Source: Pseudomonadales bacterium (GTDB lineage Bacteria > Pseudomonadota > Gammaproteobacteria > Pseudomonadales > JAHRWD01). From it: a stretch of 64,000 nucleotides of DNA. The translations under genes were made by a program, and so were the position numbers. The stretch spans positions 62,001 through 126,000 of the forward strand of contig JARGPR010000001.1 of assembly GCA_029210125.1 (NCBI GenBank), read 5' to 3'. How positions within the stretch are numbered: the first letter of the stretch is position 1; each line of letters begins with the position of its first letter. The notes beneath the pieces were generated by a model that saw only the letters and a program-made list of their open reading frames with translations, was not told the origin of the DNA and made no database searches. Below, in pieces: positions 25,505 through 34,329 of this stretch.

Positions 25505-26812
25505 CTAGACGGGGTGAACAATCACAGGCAGGTCAGAAAAGCCTTTTACAAATGTAGAGTGACTGCGCACGGGTTCGCCAACCACTTCAACAAATTTGAA
25601 ACGTTTCATGATCTCTTCCCAGGCAATACGAAGTTGCATTTCAGCCAGGCGGTTACCCATGCAGCGGTGAATACCAAAACCAAATGACAAATGTTGACGA
25701 GGTCGTTTGCGGTCAATACGGAACTCGTAGGGACTCTCAATCACCTCTTCGTCACGGTTTCCGGAAACGTACCACATCACTACCAGATCACCTTTTTTGA
25801 TATTTTTGCCACCAACGGTAGTGTCTTCAAGTGCAGTACGAGCCATGTGGGTGAGTGGTGTCTGCCAGCGAATGATTTCAGGAATCATGGTAGGGATCAG
25901 GCTGACGTCATCGCGTAATTTTTGATACTGCTCCGGGTTTTCGTTCAGCACCAAAACACCACCGGAAAGGGAGTTACGGGTGGTATCGTTACCGCCGACA
26001 ATTAGCAGCATCAAGTTACCCAGGAATTGCATCGGTTGCATGTCGCGGGTGGATTCACCATGAGCCAGCATGGAGATTAGATCGTTGCTGGGTGGTTCAT
26101 TTACACGTTGATTCCAAAGTTTGGTGAATGCGGGCAGGCACTCTTCGCTCAAAATGCGGAATTGCTCCTCTTCTGATTCAACGACTCCGTCGATCCCAGG
26201 ACGTGATGTGGCGACGTCAGACCAATAGGGGAGTTTGTGACGCTCTTCGAAAGGGAAGTCGAACAGAGTGGCCAGCATTTGGGTAGTGAGTTCGATCGAT
26301 ACACGGTCTACCCAGTTAAAGGTTTCACCCACGGGCAGAGAATCGAGAATATCGCCAACACGTTCACGAATGATCGGCTCCAGCATCGCTAGATTACTTG
26401 GTGCAACTACACCCTGTACAGTTCTGCGCTGGTTGCCGTGCTCGGGCTCATCCATAGCAATGAAACTGCTTGTGGATTGAAGCTCTTCACTTCGCTGTAG
26501 TAGCGTAATCTGTGGGTCAGAGGAAAAAACAGTGTGGTTCGCTTCCACCTCCATGATGTCGTTGAACTTGGTGATAGACCAGTAGGGTCCGTTGTCGGAA
26601 TTTTTACAGTAGTGAACGGGATCCTCTTTACGCAATCGGTCAAAGAATCCCCACATGGTATTTGTGTGAAACAGCGCAGGCTGGGACGGATCAATATCTT
26701 CTAGTGGAATGCTGTATGGGTCTTTGCCATACATGTTGTTGGCCATTGTTTCGGCCTGCGCCACGACTTTGGCGGTGACACCGGTTTTATCGAACGTGGG
26801 TGAGCTGCTCAT
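25505..26812 (-). CDS. Cytochrome P450, CYP153-like (copy A)
   Basis: 435 residues, soluble bacterial P450. Seen in order: FFDRLRKEDPVHYCK, FIAMDEPEHGNQRRTV, I-helix GGNDTTRNS, ExxR in EIIRWQTPLTHMART, and heme-binding FGFGIHRCMGNRLAEMQ with the axial Cys. The overall pattern (HTNTMWGFF, NWVDRVSIELTTQMLATLFD, VMWYVSGNRDE) is that of CYP153, the terminal alkane and fatty-acid hydroxylases. CYP153 enzymes need a ferredoxin and reductase; neither gene is beside it. A paralogue, copy B, lies 398 bp upstream on the same strand. Confidence 0.92.
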   Translation of the reverse strand: MSSSPTFDKTGVTAKVVAQAETMANNMYGKDPYSIPLEDIDPSQPALFHTNTMWGFFDRLRKEDPVHYCKNSDNGPYWSITKFNDIMEVEANHTVFSSDPQITLLQRSEELQSTSSFIAMDEPEHGNQRRTVQGVVAPSNLAMLEPIIRERVGDILDSLPVGETFNWVDRVSIELTTQMLATLFDFPFEERHKLPYWSDVATSRPGIDGVVESEEEQFRILSEECLPAFTKLWNQRVNEPPSNDLISMLAHGESTRDMQPMQFLGNLMLLIVGGNDTTRNSLSGGVLVLNENPEQYQKLRDDVSLIPTMIPEIIRWQTPLTHMARTALEDTTVGGKNIKKGDLVVMWYVSGNRDEEVIESPYEFRIDRKRPRQHLSFGFGIHRCMGNRLAEMQLRIAWEEIMKRFKFVEVVGEPVRSHSTFVKGFSDLPVIVHPV

Positions 26813-27210
26813 AATTTAATTCCTGTTAGATGTTATTTTTTTATTAGGGATTACATTACCTGGTAAATACAATTCAAAAGCCAAAGTGATGCACTAACTG
26901 TATTTAATTATAGTGCATGGACAACCAGCTAATCCCTCATCTGACTATCGTGGTTACATCGGCAGCTGATGATCATAATCTGGAATAGGCGGTAAATAAA
27001 GGATATACCTAGACGAATAACGCATAAGGTTGTGTGTCTATTTGGAACATGGCTTTAACGAAATAGACAGGATTTGAACAGGCAGGGCAACGGAACGTAT
27101 CGCAGGTGAGCTAAAGCCTGGTGCGGGCTTTGGTAAGCGAATTGTAGCTGAGAAGGGAGATCGGTATCCCTCCCTTCTCAGCCATTTTTAATTCACGTTT
27201 TCAGTGGTGG
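26813..27210. other. Intergenic region between the two P450 genes
   Basis: 398 bp without a credible gene. It holds the hairpin at 27147-27182 near the copy B end and the leader of copy A, whose ribosome site region (AACAGGAATT) resembles the copy B leader (AACAGGATAT). Copy A therefore probably has its own promoter here. No P450 remnant recognised in it. Confidence 0.5.
27147..27182. terminator. Hairpin downstream of P450 copy B
   Basis: 13-bp perfect stem GCTGAGAAGGGAG / CTCCCTTCTCAGC with a 10-base loop, 28 bp past the copy B stop. On the minus strand no T run follows; on the plus strand CATTTTTAA follows. It may be a processing or partial termination signal. Confidence 0.55.
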
Positions 27211-28518
27211 TTAGAGAGGGTGAAGGCGAACAGGCAGCTCGGAGAACCCCTTAATAAAGGGTGAATGGCTACGTACGGGCTCACCGACCACTTCGACGAA
27301 ACTGAAACGTTTCATGATCTCTTCCCATGCGATCCGGATTTGCATCTCCGCAAGCCGATTACCCATGCAGCGGTGCACACCAAAACCAAAGGAAAGATGA
27401 TGGCGGGGCTTATCACGATCAATAATAAACTCGTAAGGGCGGTCAATCTCATCTTCATCGCGGTTGCCCGATACATACCACATAACTAGAAGATCACCTT
27501 TTTTGATCTTCTTGCCACCTACTTCGGTGTCTTTGGTGGCGGTTCGCGCCATATGGGTGAGCGGTGTTTGCCAGCGTATGATTTCAGGTACCAGTTTGGG
27601 GATCAGGCTGACATCATCGCGTAATTTTTGGTACTGATCGGGGTTTTCGTTCAACGCCAGCACGCCGCCGGAAAGTGAGTTACGAGTGGTATCATTACCG
27701 CCAATAATCAGCAGCATCAAGTTACCCAAAAACTCCATAGGTTGCATATGACGAGTGGATTCACCATGGGCCAACATCGAAATCAAATCACTGCTGGGTG
27801 GCGCGTTTACACGCTCGTTCCAAAGTTTAGTGAACGCAGGTAAGCACTCTTCAGCTAATACTCTGAACTGCTCTTCGTCTGTCTCAACCAGACCATCCGG
27901 GCCTGGCTGGGTGGTTGCAACGTCGGACCAGTAAGTGAGCTTGTGGCGCTGCTCGAACGGGAAGTCAAACAGTGTCGCCAGCATCTGGGTAGTGAGTTCA
28001 ATGGATACTCGATCAACCCAGTTGAAGGTTTCACCAACCGGAAGTGAATCGAGAATACCGATAACCCGTTCTCGAATAATAGGTTCCAGTATCGCTAAAT
28101 TGCTTGGTGCAACTACCCCTTGAACCGTGCGACGTTGGTTGCCGTGTTCGGGCTCGTCCATTGCAATAAAACTGGTAGTCGTGTTTAGCTCACCTCTACG
28201 TTCCAGGACTGTGATACGTTTGTCCGATGAAAAGGTATCATGGTCAGCTTCGATAGCCATGATATCTTTGTATTTAGTTATCGACCAATAGGGTCCATTT
28301 TCAGAGTCCTTGCAGTAGTGAACCGGGTCTTCCTTACGTAGGCGGTCAAAAAACCCCCACATAGTATTGCTGTAAAAAAGATCAGGCTGGGAAACATCAA
28401 TCTCATCCAGAGGTACGCTGTAGGGATCCCGCCCGTACATATTGTTAGCTACGGATGTGTTAAGGCTCAATCCTTCAGTGGCTGTATTATTTTTATCCAA
28501 ATCGGGTGCTTTGCTCAT
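27211..28518 (-). CDS. Cytochrome P450, CYP153-like (copy B)
   Basis: 435 residues, same length as copy A and collinear with it throughout, the two differing mainly at the N-terminus and in scattered substitutions. Heme motif FGFGVHRCMGNRLAEMQ, I-helix GGNDTTRNS, ExxR EIIRWQ all intact. A recent-looking tandem duplication of the P450 with separate leaders; the two copies may differ in substrate chain length. No redox partner gene nearby. Confidence 0.92.
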   Translation of the reverse strand: MSKAPDLDKNNTATEGLSLNTSVANNMYGRDPYSVPLDEIDVSQPDLFYSNTMWGFFDRLRKEDPVHYCKDSENGPYWSITKYKDIMAIEADHDTFSSDKRITVLERRGELNTTTSFIAMDEPEHGNQRRTVQGVVAPSNLAILEPIIRERVIGILDSLPVGETFNWVDRVSIELTTQMLATLFDFPFEQRHKLTYWSDVATTQPGPDGLVETDEEQFRVLAEECLPAFTKLWNERVNAPPSSDLISMLAHGESTRHMQPMEFLGNLMLLIIGGNDTTRNSLSGGVLALNENPDQYQKLRDDVSLIPKLVPEIIRWQTPLTHMARTATKDTEVGGKKIKKGDLLVMWYVSGNRDEDEIDRPYEFIIDRDKPRHHLSFGFGVHRCMGNRLAEMQIRIAWEEIMKRFSFVEVVGEPVRSHSPFIKGFSELPVRLHPL

Positions 28519-29147
28519 AGTAAATATCCTGTTAGTAGGTGTTAAGTCGGAACTGCTTTACACTCGTACGTAATTCAGAGGATAAATCGGACAAGGCTCA
28601 GATAACATCGGAACGCTGCGCAATAAATTCAGTTTATCCACTACCGCATGCTGGTAACTTATTGGTGCTGTTTGCTCGCCTAAAAGTAAAAAAATGTGCT
28701 CACTGTACCAGCGTTCACCAAAGCAATGACATCAATAATTCCCTTCATCGTAGTATAGTTATTTGATGGTTTAAAGTGTTTTGAGTGGATTGTAAGACAG
28801 TTTTTTTGTAATTGCAGATGGTTTTATAGCGAAGAGGGTGAGAGAAAATGGAGTTAGATGTGTAAGCTATATTGAGCGAATATAAATGGGGTGAAATCGC
28901 ATATAGCCAAGGTACGGAGTTCCCGACGGAAACGGCCTGATGAATGGTCACCAGTTCAGCATTGGGGGTTTCGTGGCTGGGCTCGCCTTGATGAAAGGAT
29001 CCTTTAGTGAGCGTTATAGAGCTTGATGTCGAACCGGTAGTTCAGTAAATCCGTTAATCATGAATTAATGATCAGAGCACAAGTGTTTTCCGTCCAGTGA
29101 TGCAATCATCTACCTAGATTGCTCGCACCAATGAAATGACCACATAC
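28519..29147. other. Long intergenic region upstream of P450 copy B
   Basis: 629 bp, the longest gene-free stretch. The end near 29014-29085 resembles a decayed P450 3' end (listed separately). A minus-strand stretch of about 40 open codons at about 28920-29040 (containing NAELVTIHQAVSVG) has no recognisable family. The rest is AT-rich and presumably includes the promoter of copy B. No RNA gene seen. Confidence 0.5.
29014..29085 (-). pseudogene. Possible remnant of a CYP153-like P450 C-terminus
   Basis: On the minus strand the last codons before a TAA read MINGFTELPVRHQAL, against FIKGFSELPVRLHPL at the end of copy B. Just upstream an in-frame TAA follows a His that aligns with SHS of the intact genes. 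Only about 16-25 codons are recognisable and nothing of the heme region remains. The match is short, so this is tentative; it gains weight from the clearer remnant at 36105. Confidence 0.45.
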
Positions 29148-30116
29148 TCAATCAATACTCAATTGTGATCGATGATAGCGTAAGACAACGTCGGGGTCGG
29201 GGGACAAGTGGGTGCGCGGCTGATCTTTGCCTTTGTAATCCAGGGTTGAAAGTACGTGGCGCATGCTTTCAACGCGCGCTCTTTTCTTATCGTTAGCCTT
29301 GACGATAATCCAGGGGCTGTAGGAGGTGTGTGTTTTGCTGAACATCTCCTCTTTGTATTTGGTGTATAAATCCCAGTTTTCCTGGGCCAGTTCATCAACC
29401 GGGCTGATCTTCCACTGTTTGAGTGGGTCGGTGCGCCGCGACTCAAAACGATCTGCCTGTACCTCTTTGGATATAGAGAACCAAAATTTAACGATTTCGA
29501 GGTTATCTTCATAGAGCATATGCTCGTATTCAGGTACTTGCCGCATAAAGGTTTGGTGCTGTCGTTTTGTGCAGAATTTCATGACCGGTTCTACCACGGC
29601 GCGGTTGTACCAACTGCGATCGAAGAACACAATTTCACCGGGGTTTGGTAGCTGCTCGGTGTAGCGTTGGAAATACCACTGGCCCTGCTGTACTTCTGTT
29701 GGTTTAGGTAGCGCGACGACGCGAGTACTACGGGGGTTGAGGTGCTCTATGAAGCGGCGGATGCTGCCACCTTTGCCGGCCGCGTCTCGGCCCTCAAAGA
29801 TAATGGCGACCCGCCGGCCCTCATGCTGTACAGATCGTTGTAGCTTAACGAGTTCCATTTGCAGTTTTTCCAGCTCCTGCTCGTAGCGTAGTTTGATCAG
29901 TGCCTTTTCAACATTAATATTCTTGCTGCTGAGTAATTTCAGCAGACCTTTTTTTGTATTGATCTCTGCCAGCTCTTCAGAACTCAGGTACACGGATTTC
30001 TTAAGCGTTTTACCGAGGATTTTTTCTTCCTGAGTCAGGCGGGGCGCCTTACCTGCGCCGATGGTTGGTTCGTCGGAATTCGGCGTTTCAGTCGTTATAG
30101 GTTCTTGCAGATTCAT
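29148..30116 (-). CDS. ppk2: Polyphosphate kinase 2
   Basis: 322 residues. Transfers phosphate between polyphosphate and nucleoside diphosphates (class I PPK2 type: NDP to NTP). Seen: Walker A GRDAAGKGGSIRRF, Walker B FFDRSWYNRA, lid region RRTDPLKQWKISPVD, and the C-terminal DQPRTHLSPDPDVVLRYHRS. The first ~80 residues are helical and variable. GAGGAAG ribosome site. It stands alone; polyphosphate could support the kinases of the neighbouring sugar locus only by general energy supply. Confidence 0.93.
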   Translation of the reverse strand: MNLQEPITTETPNSDEPTIGAGKAPRLTQEEKILGKTLKKSVYLSSEELAEINTKKGLLKLLSSKNINVEKALIKLRYEQELEKLQMELVKLQRSVQHEGRRVAIIFEGRDAAGKGGSIRRFIEHLNPRSTRVVALPKPTEVQQGQWYFQRYTEQLPNPGEIVFFDRSWYNRAVVEPVMKFCTKRQHQTFMRQVPEYEHMLYEDNLEIVKFWFSISKEVQADRFESRRTDPLKQWKISPVDELAQENWDLYTKYKEEMFSKTHTSYSPWIIVKANDKKRARVESMRHVLSTLDYKGKDQPRTHLSPDPDVVLRYHRSQLSID

Positions 30117-30483
30117 GCTTCTTCCTCTCTTCTGTCACAGTAAGGTTAATCACCCTGCTTATCAGTATGGTCCTGATTTCGTTATTTTGCAGATTTAACA
30201 GCGGGTGAAGTGATTTAGCTAATTACATAGAATGCTGCGTATTTCTACGGGAAAGGTACCCTGTCTTACCAGCAACTGATCGTTATGGCTATTTATCGTT
30301 GTGTAGGGCTCTACGAAAGAGATACAAAGAATTCTTTACCCTTCACAGAGTATTAGAGATGTTCAGATCACCGTTTTCTGACAGTGAATTTAATCTACGC
30401 CAGTCGGCTGTTAAACTGTAACTTCGGAAGTTGGGGATTAATTTTCAAAAATGACGTTTATTGATTACACGAAGGATGTTTCC
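30117..30483. other. Intergenic region between divergent ppk2 and hopJ-like genes
   Basis: 367 bp with no ORF worth calling and no clear promoter boxes or repeats. It must contain promoters for both directions. Confidence 0.5.
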
Positions 30484-30828
30484 ATGCCTATTAATAAGTT
30501 TTTAGAAAAACTGAGTTTATCTCCAGAGTCGGTTTCTTTTGAGGACACCATGGCGGCTATTGAACAAAGCTACCAGTTCACAGAAACCGGATTCTCGAAT
30601 GGAGAGGTAATAAACGCTGCTGGCGAGAATAATGGCTCCTGCAAAATTTTATCATTCGGCCGTCTTAACCAATTAACAGAGGCACAGACACTATATTGTT
30701 TCGGTGATTTTTACCGTCAGGATGTACTCGGCAATCCAGATGGTGATGACCACCAAAACATCAGAACTTTTATAAAACAGGGCTGGCAGGCTGTGCGCTT
30801 TGATGGTGAAGCTTTGGTTTCAAAATAA
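30484..30828 (+). CDS. HopJ-type protein
   Basis: 114 residues from ATG 30484, with GAAGGA upstream and the family-typical start MPINKFLEKL; a frame opening at 30451 is less likely. The conserved core is GEVINAAGENNGSCKILSFG, AQTLYCFGDFYRQDVLGNP and DDHQNIRTFIKQGW. The family is named after a Pseudomonas type III effector, but it occurs in many free-living bacteria without such systems, as here, so a housekeeping role is more likely. Confidence 0.9.
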   Translation: MPINKFLEKLSLSPESVSFEDTMAAIEQSYQFTETGFSNGEVINAAGENNGSCKILSFGRLNQLTEAQTLYCFGDFYRQDVLGNPDGDDHQNIRTFIKQGWQAVRFDGEALVSK

Positions 30829-30853
30829 CAGATGCCAGCGCTGATTAACGTGA

Positions 30854-32077
30854 TTAAAGCCCACCGTCGGCGTTATCTGCCTCCACCGCATCATAAAGAC
30901 GTTCGAAAAAGTCCGGCTCCGCGCTGATCACCCGGTTCCAGCTTGGAATAAAAGGTGTCTCTAAGGGGTTTTGTAAAAAATGTTCACCTGCAGCCAGTAC
31001 GTTTTCGGCAAATAGTTCAACCGCTTCCTCCTCCGCGTGGCGGTCCAGTTGCAATCCATTCATCAATGCGTCGTTGCTGTAGGTTTCGACAAAATCCAGC
31101 GCAATACGAAAATAGGTTGCTTTAACCGTGCGGAAGGTTTCCGGCGTAAACACTTCACCTGCGGTAGCCAGTTTTCGGAAGATAGCCTTACAGATATCCA
31201 TGCTCATTTTAGACAGGCCTTTGCTGGCGTCCTCAACGGAAAGTGGCTGGTGTTTATGATCGTAGTTGTTGGCAATGTCGACCTGGCATATACGGTTGGT
31301 GGCGTAATTACGTTTCATTTCTGCCAATACACCAATTTCAAGTCCCCAATCGCTCGGGATACGTAAGTCGTTTAATACGTCGGTGCGCATCGATACTTCA
31401 CCCGCCAGTGGATAACGAAAACTGTCCAGATAATCGAGGTAATCGAGTGGACCGTAAACTTTTTTTAATGCCCGCAACAGCGGCGTAACCAGTAACCGGC
31501 TGACGCGACCATTCAGTTTTCCTTCTGCAGTTCTGGGATAGTAACCCTTGCAAAATTCGTAACTGAATACTGGGTGAGCTACCGGAAAAATTAACCGAGC
31601 AAGCAGGTCGCGTTTGTAGGTGATGATGTCGCAGTCGTGGGTTGCAACGGACTGTGCTTTTCCCGAAGCCAGCACATAACCGTAGCAGTACCAAACGTTG
31701 CGGCCTTTGCCTAATTCGGTTGGCGCTAATGAATCCGCTTTGAGCTCTGCATCCAATGCCTGTAAGCGAGGCCCTTCGTTCCACAAAATTTTGTGGGGTT
31801 GGTCAAGCCTCGAAAAATATTCACGGGCGTGATTGAATTCTTGTTTAGTCGCGCGATCGAGCCCGATCACAATTTCGCTCAGATATTTTACCTTTGACAG
31901 CTCATCAACAATGGTCGCCAGCGCCGGTGTGGCTAATTCCGAGTACAAGCAGGGTAAAACCAGCGCCATTGGCCGTGTTCGCGAAAACGCGCACAACTCC
32001 CGTTCGATCTCTTCTAATGGGCGCTCGGTAAGGTTGTGCAGGGTGGTGATAATGCCGTTCTGGTGAAAGTCGCTCAT
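30854..32077 (-). CDS. gpgS: Glucosyl-3-phosphoglycerate synthase (GT81-like)
   Basis: 407 residues, cytoplasmic GT-A glycosyltransferase. Expected to transfer glucose from NDP-glucose to 3-phosphoglycerate, giving glucosyl-3-phosphoglycerate. Seen: LVLPCLYSELATPALATIVDEL, a DxD-type metal motif in ATHDCDIITY, FSYEFCKGYYPR, LAGEVSMRTDVLNDLRIPSDWGLEIGVLAEM and NNYDHKHQPLS, all familiar from GpgS proteins. It lies 83 bp after a fused glycerate kinase / sugar-phosphoglycerate phosphatase gene on the same strand; a phosphorylase is divergent. Mannosylglycerate chemistry is the main alternative, but MpgS belongs to another family. Confidence 0.82.
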   Translation of the reverse strand: MSDFHQNGIITTLHNLTERPLEEIERELCAFSRTRPMALVLPCLYSELATPALATIVDELSKVKYLSEIVIGLDRATKQEFNHAREYFSRLDQPHKILWNEGPRLQALDAELKADSLAPTELGKGRNVWYCYGYVLASGKAQSVATHDCDIITYKRDLLARLIFPVAHPVFSYEFCKGYYPRTAEGKLNGRVSRLLVTPLLRALKKVYGPLDYLDYLDSFRYPLAGEVSMRTDVLNDLRIPSDWGLEIGVLAEMKRNYATNRICQVDIANNYDHKHQPLSVEDASKGLSKMSMDICKAIFRKLATAGEVFTPETFRTVKATYFRIALDFVETYSNDALMNGLQLDRHAEEEAVELFAENVLAAGEHFLQNPLETPFIPSWNRVISAEPDFFERLYDAVEADNADGGL

Positions 32078-32160
32078 AGTGGTGTCCTGTTTTTATATCT
32101 GTTGTTATAAAGGGTAATGTGAGTGATCTGAACAATTTTTGGACCTAAAATACCGATTCA

Positions 32161-34044
32161 TTAGTTGCTCAGATATTTGGTGAGTAATGTTTGCATGGCT
32201 TGGTTCCATCCCGCTGGACCAATTTCTTCGGTATATAGAATCCCGTCGCGATCAAGCTGGAATGGTGTCGCGTGTGGGTTTTTTACAACCACGGGGTAAT
32301 CGGATGCCTGCAGCATGGCGGCATCATTTTTACTGTCGCCCAAGGCGATAGATCGCCAAACAACCCGGTTCCAGGTTTGTTGATAGCGCTCTAGCAAATA
32401 ATGGATTGGTTGGGCTTTATCGGTATTACCGAGCACATGCAAAAAACGGCCACCCTGCAAGGTACTGAGCTGCTGCTGTTCCAGTCGGGTGAGAAACTCC
32501 CGCAATCGTTCGTCACTGTCCTGCCAGATAATGGGTTCGGAAGCCGCACGTTGTTTGGATAGTGCGGCTTGCTCCGGCGACAAGCCGGTATTGTCTGCGA
32601 GTTGTTGAACTGAAAAATCGTTGAAGCCAGTGAATTGATAGTTGAACTTGGTGCGCAACTCTTCAAGCACGTTTAAGATTTGCCGGTAATCCGCACCGAA
32701 GGTGACTATTTTAAAATCGTCCTCTTTGAAACCCACCTTTTTTCCTTGCTCAGGAAAATGCTCGTTAAAATAATCAACGGGGATATACAGGGCGCTGCCG
32801 TTTTCAACGATAAACGGATGATTGTTGTGCATACTTTGCCGAATCGAAAGCAACTCGGCAGCGGTTTTGCTGGAGTTGAGAATCAGCGGAATATGTTTGT
32901 CGCGCAATCGCGTGAGTGCTGGTTTTGCCGCCTCGAAGCTGTAGTTGTCGTGATCCAGCAGGGTGCCATCGAGATCGGAAAATACTAGCAGAGCGATTTC
33001 CTGCTCAGAGGATGAATCCCAATTGACACCAACCGCTTCGATTTGATGTTGATCGCCGATGCGCAAGCAGAAATTAGCCGCGCCGGGCATATCCCGCAGC
33101 AGGTTCTGGGTGATCCGCTCATAATGCATGATGAAGCGCCGTAAAGCGTCGTCACTATCAAGCGCTGCTTGGTATTCGCCTGGGTTTTCGTCTGGGTTTT
33201 TGCCGGAATGGCCATCCGTGTTGCGGGTATCTCGAAGTTTTTGTTCCTGTAACGTGCGTTGTTTAAAGACCACTTCCATACCGGCAACGGCCAAAAAAAT
33301 CTGCAGATCAATTTTGTTAAAGAGCGCTGCGTAATTATCCGCCAGCTGAGCATTGACGTAGTTACGCCAGGTAGCATCTGGGTCCTCGCTAGACTCCAGA
33401 ATATTTATCGGCTGCAGCAGACTGTCGGCGTTTTCAGGCCTTGCACCGATACACCAGCCCTCCAGCAGAATCATATCCGGTCGACCTACAAATTCATTTT
33501 GTGCTGATTCGGGAAAACGATCATCAATCGCTTTGTTGAACCGGGGATAAGTGGTTTTGCTTTGATCCGTTGCACTAAGCAACTGCTCGACCACCGTATC
33601 AAGCAACGCAATCTCATGCGTGCCCGGTACACCACGGGTAGCCAGCAGCGGATGAACCGAAAGGCCGAGTTGTTGCCGAGCTGATTTCGTCAGGTAAAAA
33701 TCATCAATCGACAAGGTGCAACAACGAACACCCAACAACCCCAACATCATGCTTAATGCCGAAGTAATGGTCGTTTTTCCTGAGCCCTGGGCTCCGGTGA
33801 TGCCTATAATCGGGCAGGGATGCGAACGGTATGGAAAGCCCTGTAATTCCATTAATAACCATACGCTGAGCGGCAGGATATGCTGCTCCATAACAGCGTA
33901 AAAGCTTTCAGGTAATTTTTCCGATGCTATAAACGCCGTGAGGGTTGAGCGGTTTGCATCGAGTATCTGCTTGTAATCGATCTGTTGCTGTGACGTGCAT
34001 TCGGGCGGCCACGGGAACGTATCTTTAAAATTTGGTTTTGACAT
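32161..34044 (-). CDS. Fused D-glycerate kinase and HAD glucosyl-3-phosphoglycerate phosphatase
   Basis: 627 residues from ATG 34044 (AAGGATAACCAT upstream). Residues ~1-345 are a P-loop kinase of the plant-type/YGR205W glycerate kinase family: Walker A GAQGSGKT (84-91), SIDDFYLTK, LATRGVPGTHE, ILLEGWCIG. Residues ~350-627 are a HAD-IIB phosphatase of the mannosyl/glucosyl-3-phosphoglycerate phosphatase type: DLDGTLLD (357-364), NSSKT, FIVENGSALY, GDSKND (569-574). Thus one chain could phosphorylate glycerate to 3-phosphoglycerate and dephosphorylate glucosyl-3-phosphoglycerate. Upstream of gpgS in one operon. A short low-complexity Asn/Asp/Gly-rich loop (about 270-290) lies in the kinase half. 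Confidence 0.85.
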   Translation of the reverse strand: MSKPNFKDTFPWPPECTSQQQIDYKQILDANRSTLTAFIASEKLPESFYAVMEQHILPLSVWLLMELQGFPYRSHPCPIIGITGAQGSGKTTITSALSMMLGLLGVRCCTLSIDDFYLTKSARQQLGLSVHPLLATRGVPGTHEIALLDTVVEQLLSATDQSKTTYPRFNKAIDDRFPESAQNEFVGRPDMILLEGWCIGARPENADSLLQPINILESSEDPDATWRNYVNAQLADNYAALFNKIDLQIFLAVAGMEVVFKQRTLQEQKLRDTRNTDGHSGKNPDENPGEYQAALDSDDALRRFIMHYERITQNLLRDMPGAANFCLRIGDQHQIEAVGVNWDSSSEQEIALLVFSDLDGTLLDHDNYSFEAAKPALTRLRDKHIPLILNSSKTAAELLSIRQSMHNNHPFIVENGSALYIPVDYFNEHFPEQGKKVGFKEDDFKIVTFGADYRQILNVLEELRTKFNYQFTGFNDFSVQQLADNTGLSPEQAALSKQRAASEPIIWQDSDERLREFLTRLEQQQLSTLQGGRFLHVLGNTDKAQPIHYLLERYQQTWNRVVWRSIALGDSKNDAAMLQASDYPVVVKNPHATPFQLDRDGILYTEEIGPAGWNQAMQTLLTKYLSN

Positions 34045-34123
34045 ATGGTTATCCTTGCTCACCCTATGCGTAGCATTTGTTGCGCCAACTTTACACAGAC
34101 TCAGGTTTGAGCGGATAGCCGGA

Positions 34124-34168
34124 ATTACCCGGCCCAATAACGCGCAGTTTTGGTGCGTTATTACCCGG
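34124..34168. promoter_or_regulatory. Repeat cluster in the divergent glucosylglycerate promoter region
   Basis: Between the fusion gene and the phosphorylase, the direct repeat ATTACCCGG occurs at 34124-34132 and 34160-34168, bracketing an inverted repeat AATAACGC / GCGTTATT (34136-34143, 34155-34162). The arrangement fits a regulator binding site controlling both directions. No regulator gene is adjacent. Confidence 0.45.
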
Positions 34169-34329
34169 AACCATAATGCCTATGAGCGTTTAGCATGCGA
34201 ATACAGAACATTTCCTAATTGTTTTAACTGGTTACTCCCATAGGCCCTCGTTGGCCTTCTTGTTGCATCTAGATAGACAATGAATATTAGAGCGATCGAG
34301 CAATACTGGATTCCAGGTCTTACATACTT

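Noticed and set aside
30145..30157. GTTAATCACCCTG shared with 47621-47633
   Set aside because: A 13-base match between two positions is expected many times by chance in 64 kb; there is no further similarity around it.
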